Shown here: positions 10,546-21,076 of the stretch, piece after piece
Numbering within the stretch: position 1 is the stretch's first letter
How the letters are laid out: each line of letters opens with the position of its first letter
NCBI GenBank assembly: GCA_902783575.1
Contig: CACZRP010000047.1
Span: 1-40,782 of the forward strand
Length of the DNA: 40,782 nucleotides
Direction: 5' to 3'
DNA from: an uncultured Eubacteriales bacterium
Lineage (GTDB): Bacteria; Bacillota; Clostridia; Lachnospirales; Bianqueaceae
Translations under genes and position numbers: made by a program
The notes under the pieces: model-generated
What the model saw: only the letters and a program-made list of their open reading frames with translations
Databases searched by the model: none
What the model was told of the DNA's origin: nothing

Positions 10546-13398
10546 ATGTCCGACAATGTAATTCGGATCAAGGGCGCCAATGAGCATAACCTGAAGCATC
10601 TTGATCTGACCATACCCAGGGACAAGCTGGTGGTGTTTACCGGTCTTTCCGGTTCCGGAAAGTCTTCGCTGGCCTTTGACACGATTTTCGCCGAGGGACA
10701 GCGAAGGTATATGGAATCCCTTTCCAGCTACGCCCGTATGTTTCTGGGGCAGATGGAAAAACCGGATGTGGAAAGCATTGACGGTCTTTCACCGGCCATT
10801 GCCATAGACCAGAAAACCACCTCCAAGAATCCCCGTTCCACCGTGGGCACTGTTACGGAGATCTATGATTATCTTCGTCTTCTTTATGCCAGAATCGGCA
10901 TTCCCCACTGTCCCCGGTGCGGCCGGGTGATTGAGCGCCAGAGCGTGGACCAGATGGTGGACAGTATCATGTCTCTGCCGGAAGGATCAAGAATCCAGCT
11001 GCTGGCCCAGGTGGTGTCCGGCCGTAAGGGAACCCACGCGAAGCTTCTGGACAAGGCGAAGCGTTCGGGCTTTGTCCGGGCCTATATCGATGGAAATCTG
11101 TACATGCTGGATGAAACCATCGAGCTGGAGAAGAACATCAAGCATACCATTGAAATTGTGGTGGACCGTCTGGTGGTGAAGCCGGGAATTGAAAAGCGTC
11201 TTTCCGATTCCATTGAAACCGTCCTCAAACAGACCGAGGGTCTTCTGATTGTGGAGATCTCCGGCAGGGAGGGAGCGGAAGGAGAGCGGAAGATCTTCAG
11301 TGAGAATTTCGCCTGTCCCATCTGCGGCATCAGCATCAGCGAGCCCCAGCCCCGTTCCTTTTCCTTTAACAATCCCTTCGGCGCCTGCCCGGAATGCCTG
11401 GGCATCGGAGTGAAGGCTGAATTTGACAAGGATCTGCTGATCCCCAATAAGGCTCTGTCCCTGAACGAGGGTGCCATCACCGCCCCTGGCTACGGTTCCG
11501 TATCGAACCCCGACAGCTACAGCGGCAAAATCATGCGGATGATGGCCAAGCGCCATGGCTTCTCCCTGGATACTCCCTGGAAGGATCTGAGAGAAGAGGA
11601 CCAGCAGCTGATTCTTTACGGAGGCGATGACCGCTCCTTCCATATTGCCTATGAAGGACGGTTCGGCCCCAGAGACTATGAAATGACCTTTGAGGGTCTG
11701 ATTCCGACCCTTAGAAGAAGATATAACGAGACCCCGGAAAGTATGCGGGGCGAGTATGAAGGCTTCATGACTCACCATGACTGTCCCGTCTGTCATGGCA
11801 CCAGGCTTAAGCCCGATGCTCTGGCGGTGACGGTGGGCGGTATCAACATCGATCAGCTGACCAGAAAGTCCGTTAAGGAAGCGAAAAAATTCTTTGATGA
11901 GATTGATCTGACCCAGCGGGAGATGATGATCGGCAACATGCTGCTGAAGGAAATCAGAGCCAGGCTCAGCTTCCTGAACAATGTGGGACTGGATTATCTG
12001 ACGCTGTCCCGGGCCGCAGGCACTCTGTCCGGCGGCGAGGCCCAGCGGATCCGACTGGCCACCCAGATCGGTTCCGGTCTGGTGGGTGTTCTCTATATTC
12101 TGGATGAGCCCAGCATCGGCCTTCATCAGCGGGACAACACCAAGCTGCTGGCCACCCTGGAGCACCTGAGGGATCTGGGCAATACCCTGATCGTGGTGGA
12201 GCATGATGAGGAAACCATGCGGGCCGCGGATCATATTGTGGATATCGGTCCACGGGCCGGCATTCACGGCGGCGAGCTGATCTGTCAGGGAACGGTGGAG
12301 GATATCTGCGCCTGCAAGGAGTCCCTGACGGGCGATTATCTGAGCGGCCGGAAAAAGATCGAGATTCCCGAAAAGAGAAGACAGCCTGACGGAAGATGGA
12401 TTCACCTGCTGGGGGCGGAGATGAACAACCTCCACGGCACGGATTTCCATATTCCTCTGGGCATTTTTACCTGCGTCACCGGTGTTTCCGGTTCTGGCAA
12501 GAGTACCTTCGTCAATGAGATTCTGTACAAGATCCTGGCCAGGGATCTGAACCGGGCCAGACTGAAGCCGGGCAAATATGACAGCGTGGAGGGACTGGAG
12601 CATCTGGACAAGGTGATTGTCATCGACCAGTCTCCCATCGGCCGGACGCCCCGTTCCAATCCCGCCACCTATACCGGCGTATTTGATATGATCCGGGACC
12701 TGTTTGCTTCCACTCAGGACGCGAAAATGCATGGCTTCAGCAAGGGTCGCTTCAGCTTCAATGTAAAGGGCGGACGCTGCGAGGCCTGTTCGGGAGACGG
12801 CATCATCAAAATCGAGATGCACTTCCTGCCGGATGTCTATGTGCCCTGCGAGGTCTGCCACGGCAAACGTTACAACCGGGAAACCCTGGATGTGCGCTAT
12901 AAGGGAAAGACCATCGCGGATGTGCTGGACATGACCGTGGAGGAGGCGCTGGACTTCTTTGAGAATGTACCCCGGATCTACAACAAAATCAAGACACTGC
13001 ACCAGGTAGGTCTTTCCTATATCAAGCTGGGACAGCCTTCCACCGAGCTTTCCGGCGGCGAGGCCCAGCGCATCAAGCTGGCCACGGAGCTTTCCCGCAA
13101 ATCCACCGGAAAAACCTTCTATATTCTGGATGAGCCCACCACCGGCCTTCATTTCGCCGATGTTCACAAGCTGATCCAGGTGCTGCAGGAGCTGGTGGAA
13201 GGAGGCAACTCCGTCCTGGTGATTGAGCACAATCTGGATGTGATTAAAACAGCGGATTATATCATCGATCTGGGACCGGAAGGCGGGGACCGGGGAGGCA
13301 AGGTCATTGCCACGGGTACTCCGGAGGAAGTGGCTGAGGTTCCCGGCTCCTATACCGGTGAGTTCCTTAAGAAGATCTTGAATTCCAAGCAGAGGTAA
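10546..13398 (+). CDS. uvrA: Excinuclease ABC subunit A
   Basis: The dimeric ABC-type ATPase that finds DNA damage and loads UvrB. Two nucleotide-binding domains are visible: Walker A GLSGSGKS at residues 33-40 and GVSGSGKST at about residues 646-654, each followed later by the signature LSGGEAQRI. Zinc-binding cysteine pairs occur in CPICG...CPECLG (about residues 257-287) and CEACSGDG...CEVCHGKRY (about 745-770). The 950 residues are normal for the family. The start follows a GGAGAT ribosome site. It ends only three bases before clpC, whose ribosome site (GAGGTAAG) overlaps the uvrA stop. Confidence 0.98.
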   Translation: MSDNVIRIKGANEHNLKHLDLTIPRDKLVVFTGLSGSGKSSLAFDTIFAEGQRRYMESLSSYARMFLGQMEKPDVESIDGLSPAIAIDQKTTSKNPRSTVGTVTEIYDYLRLLYARIGIPHCPRCGRVIERQSVDQMVDSIMSLPEGSRIQLLAQVVSGRKGTHAKLLDKAKRSGFVRAYIDGNLYMLDETIELEKNIKHTIEIVVDRLVVKPGIEKRLSDSIETVLKQTEGLLIVEISGREGAEGERKIFSENFACPICGISISEPQPRSFSFNNPFGACPECLGIGVKAEFDKDLLIPNKALSLNEGAITAPGYGSVSNPDSYSGKIMRMMAKRHGFSLDTPWKDLREEDQQLILYGGDDRSFHIAYEGRFGPRDYEMTFEGLIPTLRRRYNETPESMRGEYEGFMTHHDCPVCHGTRLKPDALAVTVGGINIDQLTRKSVKEAKKFFDEIDLTQREMMIGNMLLKEIRARLSFLNNVGLDYLTLSRAAGTLSGGEAQRIRLATQIGSGLVGVLYILDEPSIGLHQRDNTKLLATLEHLRDLGNTLIVVEHDEETMRAADHIVDIGPRAGIHGGELICQGTVEDICACKESLTGDYLSGRKKIEIPEKRRQPDGRWIHLLGAEMNNLHGTDFHIPLGIFTCVTGVSGSGKSTFVNEILYKILARDLNRARLKPGKYDSVEGLEHLDKVIVIDQSPIGRTPRSNPATYTGVFDMIRDLFASTQDAKMHGFSKGRFSFNVKGGRCEACSGDGIIKIEMHFLPDVYVPCEVCHGKRYNRETLDVRYKGKTIADVLDMTVEEALDFFENVPRIYNKIKTLHQVGLSYIKLGQPSTELSGGEAQRIKLATELSRKSTGKTFYILDEPTTGLHFADVHKLIQVLQELVEGGNSVLVIEHNLDVIKTADYIIDLGPEGGDRGGKVIATGTPEEVAEVPGSYTGEFLKKILNSKQR

Positions 13399-13401
13399 GA
13401 T

Positions 13402-15864
13402 ATGGAATATACGAAATTAGCCGAGGGCGTGTTAAAGAAGGCGGAGCAGTTTGCCGCCTCTTTGGGACATGGATATGTGGGCACGGAGCATCTTCTGCAT
13501 GCGCTTTTGTCTCAGAAAGACTCCTATGCCTCCGCCGTGCTGACTGAGGCCGGAATCACCACCGAGAAGCTGGAGGAGATCCTTCAGCGGATGGATCTGA
13601 AGCCTGCCGCAGATCTGAAGATTCAGCCCGAATGGGCTCCCGGGTGCAAAGACATTCTCCGGGAGGCCGAAAACGCCGCTAAAAAGATGGAGGTGGATGT
13701 GGTGGGCACCCAGCACCTGCTGCTGGGCCTGCTGGCTTTTCCTGACAGCATCGGATGCCGGATGATTTCCATGATGGGCGTTAATCCCGTGGATTTTCTG
13801 GCCAGAATGCGTCAGGAGCTGGGCATAAAGCCCACGCCGCCTGAGACCAGAATGAGCCCCTACGGCATGCCCATTGAAGAGGAAACCCAGGATCCTGGCC
13901 CCATACTGCCGAAGTATTCCAAGGAAATGATTTCGGAGGAATCCATTCGGAAAGCGGATCCCGTCATCGGCCGTGAAACCCAGATCGAGCGGATGATTCA
14001 GATTCTCTGCCGGAGAACGAAAAACAATCCGGTGCTGATCGGTGAGCCCGGCGTGGGCAAAACTGCCATTGTGGAAGGCCTGGCCCAGAGAATTCATGCC
14101 GGCAATGTTCCGGAGCTTTTAAAGAACAAGAAGCTGCTTTCCCTGGATATGGCTGCCATGATTGCCGGTACCAAGTACCGCGGCGAATTTGAGGAACGGC
14201 TGAAGCGCTGCATGGAGGAGATCAAGGCCGACGGGAATATCATCCTCTTTATGGATGAGCTTCATACCCTCATCGGCGCCGGCTCCGCGGAAGGCACCAT
14301 GGATGCTTCCAACATGCTGAAGCCGGCCCTTTCCCGGGGCGAAGTGCAGCTGATCGGCGCCACCACCGTGGGCGAATACAGCAAACGGATCGAGAAGGAC
14401 GGCGCCCTGGCCCGGCGTTTCCAGCCCATCCTGGTGGAGGAACCCACCGAGGAGGAGGCTGTTGAAATCCTGGAAGGCATCAAGGAAAGGTTCGAGCAGC
14501 ATCATGAGGTTTCCTATTCTAAGGAAGCTCTTGAGGCGGCGGTTAAGCTTTCCCGGCGGTATATTACCGACCGTTTCCTTCCTGACAAGGCCATTGATCT
14601 GATGGATGAGGCAGGCTCAAGAATCCATCTGGATGAGATTGAAAAGAAAACCGGCCGTTCTGACGGACAGGAAACCGTGCAGGATCTGGAGGAGCTGAAG
14701 AAATTAAAGGAATCCGCCATCATCCGGGGCGATCTGGAGGAAGCCCGCAAGATTCAGCAGCAGATGGCTGCCGCGAATTTTGAGATCTCCATGAAGAGCG
14801 GCAAGGGCAAGGCTTCGGAGAAGCACAAATACGAGACAACTGTTTCGGAAAATGATATGGCTGATGTGGTGGCCCTCTGGACCGGCATTCCCGTGACCAA
14901 GCTTCAGGAATCGGATAATTTCCGTCTCGCCCATCTGGAGGACCGGCTGCATGAACGGGTGATCGGTCAGGAGGAAGCGATTACAGCCTTGTCCCGGGCC
15001 ATCCGCCGCGGACGTCTTGGACTGAAGGATCCGAAACGGCCCATTGGCTCTTTCCTGTTCCTGGGACCCACCGGCGTCGGAAAGACAGAGCTGGCCAAGG
15101 CTTTGTCGGTGGCACTGTTCGGCAAAGAGGATGCTATGATCCGGGTGGATATGTCCGAGTATATGGAGAAATACAGCGTTTCCAAGCTCATCGGCTCCGC
15201 TCCCGGATATGTGGGATATGAGGAGGGCGGTCAGCTTTCCGAGAAAATCCGCAAGAAGCCCTATGCGGTGGTGCTCTTCGATGAAATTGAAAAGGCTCAT
15301 CCCGATGTGTTCAATCTGCTGCTGCAGGTGCTGGATGACGGCCGTCTGACGGATGCCCAGGGCAGAAAAGTGGACTTTAAGAATACGGTCATTATCATGA
15401 CCTCCAATACCGGCGCCAGAAGCATCAGCAGCCCCAAGCAGCTGGGCTTCATGACGGATCATTCCGAACAGCATGCCTACAATGATATGAAAAAGCATGT
15501 GATGGATGAGGTGAAGCGGGTCTTCCGTCCGGAATTCCTGAACCGTATTGATGAAACCATTGTCTTCCATTCCCTCAGTAAGGATGAAATCCGGCAGATC
15601 GCCGAGATGATGTTTAAGGAAATTGCCGGCAGAGTCAGGGAAGGCCAGAATATCAGCCTGGAGGCCTGCGAAGACGCCATGGAGCTGGTCTGCCGCAAGG
15701 GCTATGATCCTTCCTACGGAGCCAGACCCCTGCGACGGGTGCTGCAGTCACTGCTGGAGGATGCCCTGGCTGACGCCATTCTCGATGGCTCCATCAGGAG
15801 CGGCCAGAAGGTGCTGGTGAAGGCCTCGGCGGATGAAAAGCTGCTGCTGCAGCCGGCCGAATAA
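13402..15864 (+). CDS. clpC: ATP-dependent Clp protease ATP-binding subunit ClpC
   Basis: A Hsp100 unfoldase that feeds proteins to the ClpP peptidase. Order of parts: double Clp_N repeat (about 1-145), AAA1 with Walker A GEPGVGKT at 214-221, a short UVR-type middle domain (about 430-460), AAA2 with GPTGVGKT at 555-562, and a D2-small domain at the end. The short middle domain separates it from ClpB, whose coiled coil is far longer. The tripeptide Leu-Gly-Phe at 681-683 sits where the ClpP-docking loop is expected, which supports a protease partner. It lies between uvrA and radA. The ctsR-mcsA-mcsB genes that usually precede clpC in Firmicutes are not here, and no CtsR or CIRCE operator was seen in front of it. 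820 residues. Confidence 0.93.
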   Translation: MEYTKLAEGVLKKAEQFAASLGHGYVGTEHLLHALLSQKDSYASAVLTEAGITTEKLEEILQRMDLKPAADLKIQPEWAPGCKDILREAENAAKKMEVDVVGTQHLLLGLLAFPDSIGCRMISMMGVNPVDFLARMRQELGIKPTPPETRMSPYGMPIEEETQDPGPILPKYSKEMISEESIRKADPVIGRETQIERMIQILCRRTKNNPVLIGEPGVGKTAIVEGLAQRIHAGNVPELLKNKKLLSLDMAAMIAGTKYRGEFEERLKRCMEEIKADGNIILFMDELHTLIGAGSAEGTMDASNMLKPALSRGEVQLIGATTVGEYSKRIEKDGALARRFQPILVEEPTEEEAVEILEGIKERFEQHHEVSYSKEALEAAVKLSRRYITDRFLPDKAIDLMDEAGSRIHLDEIEKKTGRSDGQETVQDLEELKKLKESAIIRGDLEEARKIQQQMAAANFEISMKSGKGKASEKHKYETTVSENDMADVVALWTGIPVTKLQESDNFRLAHLEDRLHERVIGQEEAITALSRAIRRGRLGLKDPKRPIGSFLFLGPTGVGKTELAKALSVALFGKEDAMIRVDMSEYMEKYSVSKLIGSAPGYVGYEEGGQLSEKIRKKPYAVVLFDEIEKAHPDVFNLLLQVLDDGRLTDAQGRKVDFKNTVIIMTSNTGARSISSPKQLGFMTDHSEQHAYNDMKKHVMDEVKRVFRPEFLNRIDETIVFHSLSKDEIRQIAEMMFKEIAGRVREGQNISLEACEDAMELVCRKGYDPSYGARPLRRVLQSLLEDALADAILDGSIRSGQKVLVKASADEKLLLQPAE

Positions 15865-15875
15865 GGGAGAGCGGT

Positions 15876-17300
15876 ATGGCTAAACCCAAACAGGTATATG
15901 TATGCACCAACTGCGGTTTTGAAAGCCCCAAGTGGATGGGACAGTGTCCCTCCTGCCATGAGTGGAACTGCCTGGAGGAGCGGGAGGTACAGAAGACTCC
16001 GGCTCAGGCAGGCGCCCGGCAGGGCATCTCCCGGAGCGTGATTGCCGGTGCCCTGCAGCCCTTAAGCAAGGTATCCCTTTCGGGCAATGAGCGCATCCGT
16101 ACCCGGATTCCGGAGCTGGACCGGGTGCTGGGAGGCGGTATTGTCAGGGATTCCATCAGTATTATCGCGGCGAAACCCGGAGCGGGTAAATCCACGCTGC
16201 TGCTGCAGCTGGCACAGCAGGTGGCTTCCTCCGGCTATCCGGTGCTCTATGTTTCCGGTGAGGAGAGCGAGTCCCAGATGCGGCGCCGCAGCGCCCGGAT
16301 TCTTCGGGACCAGATTCACGAGAATATCTGGGTTCTCTCCACAGCTCACATGAATGAAGTTCTTTCTGCCATTGATCAGGTGGATCCGGCACTGGTGATT
16401 CTGGACAGCATCCAGACCTTTTTCCTGGATGAGTACAACGCCCGCCCCGGTTCACCGACCCAGATTGTGGAATGCACCAACGCGGTGCTGCGGATCGCGA
16501 AGGATCCGGCCCATCCCCGGGCGGTGATGATGGCCGGTCAGCTGACGAAGGATGATGAGCTGGCCGGTGTCCGTTCCCTGGAGCACATGGTGGACACCGT
16601 CCTCTTTATGGAAGCGGATCCCGTGGAGGAAATCAGAACCCTGTCGGCCAGCAAGAACCGCTTTGGCAGCACGGGGGAGATGGGCTTCTTCACCATGGAG
16701 GAGGGAGGGCTGATGCCCATTGATAATCCCTCCCGTTTCTTTATGACCAACCGGACGCCGGGAACTCAGGTGACCGGCAGCGCTCTTTCTGTACTGAAGG
16801 AGGGCACCCGGCCCATGATAATTGAGGTGGAAAGCCTGATTTCCCAGAGCTTTACCCCTTATCCTTCCCGGATTTCCGAATGCCTGAGCCGTGACCGGAT
16901 GGGTACCCTGATTTCCATTCTGGAGCAGCGGGGCGGCATCGGCCTTTACGATAAAAATGTGGTGGTCAAATCCACAGGCGGCCTGAAGCTGAGCCAGCCC
17001 TCGGTTTCGCTGGCGGTGCTGGTCTGTCTGGCTTCTTCGGCCCTGAAAAAGCCCATTCCCGAGGGAACGGTTTTTATCGGGGACGTGGGACTGACGGGAG
17101 AGCTGAAGAAGGTTCCTTCCATTGATATGATGGTGAGAGAGGTCAGCCGTTTGGGATTTCATACCATTTATGTTCCTGCCGGAGAATACAAAAACGAGAC
17201 CCTGAGGGAACTGGCGGATACCCGTCTGATCCGGGTGAAGGAACTTTCCGGGGTGATTCGCGCCATCTTCGGCGATTACAGGAAAGAGCTTCTTTCCTGA
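15876..17300 (+). CDS. radA: DNA repair protein RadA (Sms)
   Basis: A RecA-like helicase that promotes branch migration during recombinational repair. The N-terminal zinc finger has Cys10, Cys13, Cys24 and Cys27. The RecA-like core carries a Walker A loop at residues 99-106 that reads AKPGAGKS; the first glycine of the canonical GxxxxGKS is alanine here. The RadA-specific KNRFG motif is at about 259-263. A Lon-protease-like domain lacking a protease role fills the C-terminal third. 474 residues. The start follows AAGGGAGA. clpC-radA adjacency is common in Firmicutes (clpC-radA-disA); no disA follows here. Confidence 0.96.
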   Translation: MAKPKQVYVCTNCGFESPKWMGQCPSCHEWNCLEEREVQKTPAQAGARQGISRSVIAGALQPLSKVSLSGNERIRTRIPELDRVLGGGIVRDSISIIAAKPGAGKSTLLLQLAQQVASSGYPVLYVSGEESESQMRRRSARILRDQIHENIWVLSTAHMNEVLSAIDQVDPALVILDSIQTFFLDEYNARPGSPTQIVECTNAVLRIAKDPAHPRAVMMAGQLTKDDELAGVRSLEHMVDTVLFMEADPVEEIRTLSASKNRFGSTGEMGFFTMEEGGLMPIDNPSRFFMTNRTPGTQVTGSALSVLKEGTRPMIIEVESLISQSFTPYPSRISECLSRDRMGTLISILEQRGGIGLYDKNVVVKSTGGLKLSQPSVSLAVLVCLASSALKKPIPEGTVFIGDVGLTGELKKVPSIDMMVREVSRLGFHTIYVPAGEYKNETLRELADTRLIRVKELSGVIRAIFGDYRKELLS

Positions 17301-17313
17301 TTGGAGTGAGATC

Positions 17314-18060
17314 ATGGATCAGGATAGAAAAAATGCCGTCAAGGCATTTCATGAGATGACCTTTTCCCAGAAAGCGGGCCATATTCTGCGGTATCACTGG
17401 TGGAAAATCCTGCTGGTGATCCTGCTGATTATTGCCGCTGTGGATTATATCGGCCACCTGACCTTTGCCCGGGAGAAGGAGAGCTGCATGGGCATCGCCC
17501 TCCATGCCAGGTATCTGGATCCGGAGGCCATCGATGGTCTTCCCGGCCATCTGAATGAGGTCTACGCGGTTTATACCGCCGGAGGAGAGAAGGAATTCAA
17601 GGTTTATCAGTTTTATAACGGCTATACCGCCGCGGAAGCGGAGGAGAATACCGCCACCATTTACCGGATGGCCGCCAGTATTCAGACCCAGATGCTGGAT
17701 GTCTTTATCGGTGATGAGGAATCCCTCGATTTTGATGCCGGCAGCGGCTATCTGCTGGATCTGAGAGAGGTTTTCTCGGAGGAAGAGCTGGCTCTCATTG
17801 AGGAGAAGGCCAACGCCTTATCCAAGGATAAGGAGAGCGGGCTGATCCGCAGGGATGTTTCGGTCACCTCGGATACGGGACGGATTGTCAGCACGGAGAA
17901 GGATATTCCTCTTCTGATCTGCGTCCGGGGCGCCGATAGTACAATTGACGAATCTTTGGCCCTGAGACCCGCATATATCGGCATCGTGTCCAATGCTCCA
18001 AATCTTGACAATGTGAAGGCTTTTATATTAGAATTACTAGGTATTACAAACATATCCTGA
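17314..18060 (+). CDS. Hypothetical protein with one N-terminal membrane segment
   Basis: I do not recognise a function. The 248-residue protein starts with a charged cytoplasmic stretch of about 30 residues. One strong transmembrane helix follows (about 32-47, WKILLVILLIIAAVDYI), then an acidic extracytoplasmic domain of about 200 residues. The helix may act as an uncleaved anchor; no lipobox is seen. No repeats and no catalytic motif were recognised. A GGAGTGAG ribosome site precedes the ATG, 13 bases after radA, so it is probably co-transcribed with it. The last 60 bases are more AT-rich than the rest of the gene and contain a candidate promoter for purM. It resembles small membrane-anchored proteins common in clostridial genomes, but that is only an impression. 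Confidence 0.85.
   Translation: MDQDRKNAVKAFHEMTFSQKAGHILRYHWWKILLVILLIIAAVDYIGHLTFAREKESCMGIALHARYLDPEAIDGLPGHLNEVYAVYTAGGEKEFKVYQFYNGYTAAEAEENTATIYRMAASIQTQMLDVFIGDEESLDFDAGSGYLLDLREVFSEEELALIEEKANALSKDKESGLIRRDVSVTSDTGRIVSTEKDIPLLICVRGADSTIDESLALRPAYIGIVSNAPNLDNVKAFILELLGITNIS
18005..18034 (+). promoter_or_regulatory. Candidate sigma-A promoter for purMND
   Basis: TTGACA at 18005-18010, an 18-base spacer, and TAGAAT at 18029-18034 (five of six to TATAAT). It lies within the end of the upstream hypothetical gene, in a locally AT-rich patch. The predicted start near 18041 would give a leader of about 60 bases before purM. Confidence 0.45.
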
Positions 18061-18070
18061 AGGATATTTT
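18052..18070 (+). promoter_or_regulatory. Short dyad between the hypothetical gene and purM
   Basis: ATATCC-TGAA-GGATAT (18052-18067) followed by three Ts. The six-pair stem is weak for a terminator. It would lie in the leader of purM if the promoter at 18005 is used, and may be an operator or a weak attenuator. It is too short for a purine riboswitch. Confidence 0.3.
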
Positions 18071-18102
18071 GACTTAGCAAAACATATAAAAGTGAGGTTA
18101 AG

Positions 18103-19146
18103 ATGGCAATCGAGTATAAGAATGCCGGTGTCGATGTCGAAGCCGGATATCAGTCTGTCAAACTCATGAAACAATTTGTGCAGTCCACCTTTGGACCTGA
18201 GGTTGTAACGGATCTCGGGGGCTTCGGTGGACTGTATTCTATTGCCGGAAAAACCATGGAAGAGCCCATCCTGGTTTCCGGTACCGACGGCGTAGGCACC
18301 AAGCTGAAAATCGCCATGCTGCTGGACAGACACGATACCATCGGCATTGACGCGGTGGCCATGTGTGTCAACGACGTGATCTGCTGCGGCGCCGAGCCTC
18401 TGTTTTTCCTGGATTATATTGCCTGCGGCAAGAACTATCCCGAGAAGATCGCGGCCATTGTCAAGGGCGTGGCCGAAGGCTGCCGTCAGGGCCACAGCGC
18501 GCTGATCGGCGGTGAAACCGCGGAGCACCCCGGCATGATGCCGGAGGATGAATACGATATCGCCGGTTTCTCCGTGGGTATCGTAGACAAGAAAAATGTC
18601 ATCGACGGCTCCAAGGTCAGGGCCGGCGATGTGATTATCGGTCTGGCCAGCACCGGCGTTCACAGCAACGGCTTCTCTCTGGTGCGCAAGATCTTCGGTA
18701 TCGACACCGAGGATGCCCTGAAGAATCTTTCCTCCGACTATGGCGTGCTTTCCCGCAGCCTGGGCGAAACCCTGCTGGAGCCCACAAAGATCTATGTGGA
18801 CGCCATTGACCATCTGAAGGAAAAGGTGGAGATCAAGGCCATCTGCCATATCACCGGCGGCGGCTTCTATGAGAATATTCCCCGGATGCTTCCGGAATAT
18901 ACCAACGCCTATATTGAGAAGGGAAGCTGGGAAATGCCCGAAATCTTCCCCCTGATGAAGCAGGTGGGCGAAATCAGCGAGCATGGCATGTACAATACCT
19001 TCAACATGGGTATCGGCATGATGGTGGCCGTGGATCCCTCCGAGGCGGAGACGGCGCTGGCAGCCCTGAAGGAAGCGGGCCAGAACGCCTGGTGCATCGG
19101 CGTGATTGAAGAGAGCAAAGAGCAGACTCCGGGGGTTATCCTGTGA
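18103..19146 (+). CDS. purM: Phosphoribosylformylglycinamidine cyclo-ligase
   Basis: AIR synthetase, the fifth step of de novo purine synthesis, closing the imidazole ring with ATP. The family signature [12 protein letters not shown] is at about residues 62-73, [15 protein letters not shown] around 91-105, and [12 protein letters not shown] near 141-152. Length 347 residues is typical. A GTGAGG ribosome site precedes the ATG. The stop overlaps the GTG start of purN by four bases (GTGA), so the two are translationally coupled. Confidence 0.98.
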   Translation: MAIEYKNAGVDVEAGYQSVKLMKQFVQSTFGPEVVTDLGGFGGLYSIAGKTMEEPILVSGTDGVGTKLKIAMLLDRHDTIGIDAVAMCVNDVICCGAEPLFFLDYIACGKNYPEKIAAIVKGVAEGCRQGHSALIGGETAEHPGMMPEDEYDIAGFSVGIVDKKNVIDGSKVRAGDVIIGLASTGVHSNGFSLVRKIFGIDTEDALKNLSSDYGVLSRSLGETLLEPTKIYVDAIDHLKEKVEIKAICHITGGGFYENIPRMLPEYTNAYIEKGSWEMPEIFPLMKQVGEISEHGMYNTFNMGIGMMVAVDPSEAETALAALKEAGQNAWCIGVIEESKEQTPGVIL

Positions 19147-19766
19147 TCCGGGCGGCAGTCCTTGTTTCCGGCGGCGGCACCAATCTGCAGGCCCTGCTGG
19201 ACGCGAAAGCGGCCGGAAAACTGCCGGAGGTGGAGTTTGTCTGCGTAGTGGGAAACCGCAGGAAGGCCTATGGTCTGGAGCGGGCCCGGATGGCGGGCAT
19301 TGAAGCCATCTATCTTCCCACGGTGCGTTTTGAGACCAATGAGGCTTACAACATTGCCCTGCGGGATCTGCTGCTGGAAAAGAAAATCGATCTGATTGTG
19401 CTGGCGGGATTTCTGGTGGTGCTGGGACAGACCATGGTGGATGCCTTTCCGAACCGCATCATCAATATTCACCCCAGCCTGATTCCTTCCTTCTGCGGCG
19501 ACGGCTTCTACGGACTGAAGGTCCATGAGGAAGCCCTCCGGCGCGGAGTCAAGGTCACGGGAGCCACGGTGCATTTCGTGGACGGCGGTACCGATACCGG
19601 CCCCATTATCCTTCAGAAGGCGGTGGAGATCCTGCCGGAGGATACGCCGGAGAGCCTGCAGCTGAGAGTCATGCAGCAGGCTGAATGGAAACTTCTTCCG
19701 GAAGCCGTGAGGCTTTTCTCGGAGGGGAAACTGATTGTGGAAGACGGAAGAGTAAGGGAGATCTAA
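19143..19766 (+). CDS. purN: Phosphoribosylglycinamide formyltransferase
   Basis: Transfers the formyl group of 10-formyl-THF to GAR, the third purine step; it is the consumer of the folate made by Fhs and FolD upstream. Starts with GTG overlapping the purM stop. The phosphate-binding loop SGGGTNLQ is near residue 9, the catalytic Asn-His pair in [11 protein letters not shown] near 107-117, and the catalytic Asp in DGGTDTGPI near 142-150. 207 residues is normal. purD follows after four bases. Between purN and purD many Firmicutes carry purH; it is absent at this position. Confidence 0.97.
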   Translation: MIRAAVLVSGGGTNLQALLDAKAAGKLPEVEFVCVVGNRRKAYGLERARMAGIEAIYLPTVRFETNEAYNIALRDLLLEKKIDLIVLAGFLVVLGQTMVDAFPNRIINIHPSLIPSFCGDGFYGLKVHEEALRRGVKVTGATVHFVDGGTDTGPIILQKAVEILPEDTPESLQLRVMQQAEWKLLPEAVRLFSEGKLIVEDGRVREI

Positions 19767-19770
19767 TATT

Positions 19771-21036
19771 ATGAAAATCTTAGTGGTAGGCAGCGGCGGC
19801 CGTGAGCATGCCATTGTCTGGAAGCTGGCCCAGAGTCCCAAGGCGGATAAAATCTACTGCGCTCCCGGAAACGCAGGCATCGCTTCCATAGCTGAATGCG
19901 TGCCCATCAAGGCCACCGATGTGGTGAAGATGGCCGATTTTGCTGAGGAAAAGCAGATTGATCTGACGGTGATCGGCATGGACGATCCCCTGATGCTGGG
20001 CATCGTGGATGAGTTTGAAAAACGCGGACTGCGGGTCTTCGGACCCCGGGCCAACGCGGCGCTGATTGAGGGAAGCAAGGTTTTCTCCAAAAATCTGATG
20101 AAAAAATATCAGATTCCCACCGCCGCCTACGAGGAGTTTACCAATCCGGAAGCTGCCAGAAATTATATTCGTGAAAATAAGAAATATCCCCTGGTGCTCA
20201 AGGCGGATGGTCTGGCGCTGGGCAAGGGCGTGCTGATCTGCGGGTCCGAAGCGGAAGCTCTGGCCGGCGTGGATGAGATCATGGTGGATCAGAAATTCGG
20301 GTCTGCGGGCAATCAGATGGTCATTGAAGAGTTCCTGACCGGCCAGGAGGTTTCCGTTCTTTCCTTCTGTGATGGAAAAACCGTGAAAACCATGGTGTCC
20401 GCCCAGGACCACAAGAGAGCCTTAGACAACGAACAGGGTCTGAATACCGGCGGTATGGGAACCTTCTCTCCCAGCCAGTATTACACTAAAGAATATGAAG
20501 AGAAAGCCATCGAAACCATCTTCCAGAAGACGGTGGATGCCATGAATGCCGAGGGACGCACTTTTAAGGGCGTACTCTACTATGGTCTGATGCTGACAAA
20601 AGATGGTCCGAAGGTGCTGGAATACAACGCCCGCTTCGGCGATCCGGAAACCCAGGTAATTCTGCCCCGGCTGAAAACCGACCTGCTGGATATTTTTGAA
20701 GCCTGCATCGACGGCTGCCTGGATCAGCTGGATATTCAGTGGGAGGACAATGCCGCTGTCTGTGTGGTGCTGGCCTCCGGAGGCTATCCCGTGTCCTATC
20801 AGAAGGGCTATCCCATCCAGGGTCTGAACGCCTTTGACGGACGGGATGATATGATGATCTTCCATGCGGGCACCGCCTTCAACGAGAAGGGTGAGATTGT
20901 CACCAGCGGCGGACGGGTGCTGGGTATTGTGGCACTGGGAGACAACCTGAAGGATGCCATCGACAAGGCTTATGCCCACGTGGATGAAGTGACCTTTAAG
21001 GATGCCTTCTACCGGCACGATATCGGCCGCAAATAA
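19771..21036 (+). CDS. purD: Phosphoribosylamine--glycine ligase
   Basis: GAR synthetase, the second purine step, joining phosphoribosylamine with glycine at the cost of ATP. An N-terminal domain opens with the family signature VVGSGGREHA. The ATP-grasp core includes LVLKADGLALGKGV (about 147-160) and the metal-binding EYNARFGDPETQ (about 289-300). 421 residues. The ribosome site GGGAGAT overlaps the purN stop region. hemW begins about 40 bases downstream with no terminator in between, so transcription likely continues. Confidence 0.98.
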   Translation: MKILVVGSGGREHAIVWKLAQSPKADKIYCAPGNAGIASIAECVPIKATDVVKMADFAEEKQIDLTVIGMDDPLMLGIVDEFEKRGLRVFGPRANAALIEGSKVFSKNLMKKYQIPTAAYEEFTNPEAARNYIRENKKYPLVLKADGLALGKGVLICGSEAEALAGVDEIMVDQKFGSAGNQMVIEEFLTGQEVSVLSFCDGKTVKTMVSAQDHKRALDNEQGLNTGGMGTFSPSQYYTKEYEEKAIETIFQKTVDAMNAEGRTFKGVLYYGLMLTKDGPKVLEYNARFGDPETQVILPRLKTDLLDIFEACIDGCLDQLDIQWEDNAAVCVVLASGGYPVSYQKGYPIQGLNAFDGRDDMMIFHAGTAFNEKGEIVTSGGRVLGIVALGDNLKDAIDKAYAHVDEVTFKDAFYRHDIGRK

Positions 21037-21076
21037 GCTGGCACGCCTAATTAATTCAGAATCGAGGAAAAGGGAT

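Noticed and set aside
10987..13230. A 747-codon open frame antisense to uvrA
   Set aside because: It is a shadow of uvrA's biased codon use; the protein has no recognisable family, is His/Gln/Leu-rich in a way typical of antisense frames, and has no ribosome site.
21002..21076. Longer upstream starts for hemW, and likewise for grpE (23368), dnaK (24005) and the radical SAM gene (32978)
   Set aside because: In each case a strong ribosome site lies just before a later ATG and the extra residues do not match the family; later starts were used.
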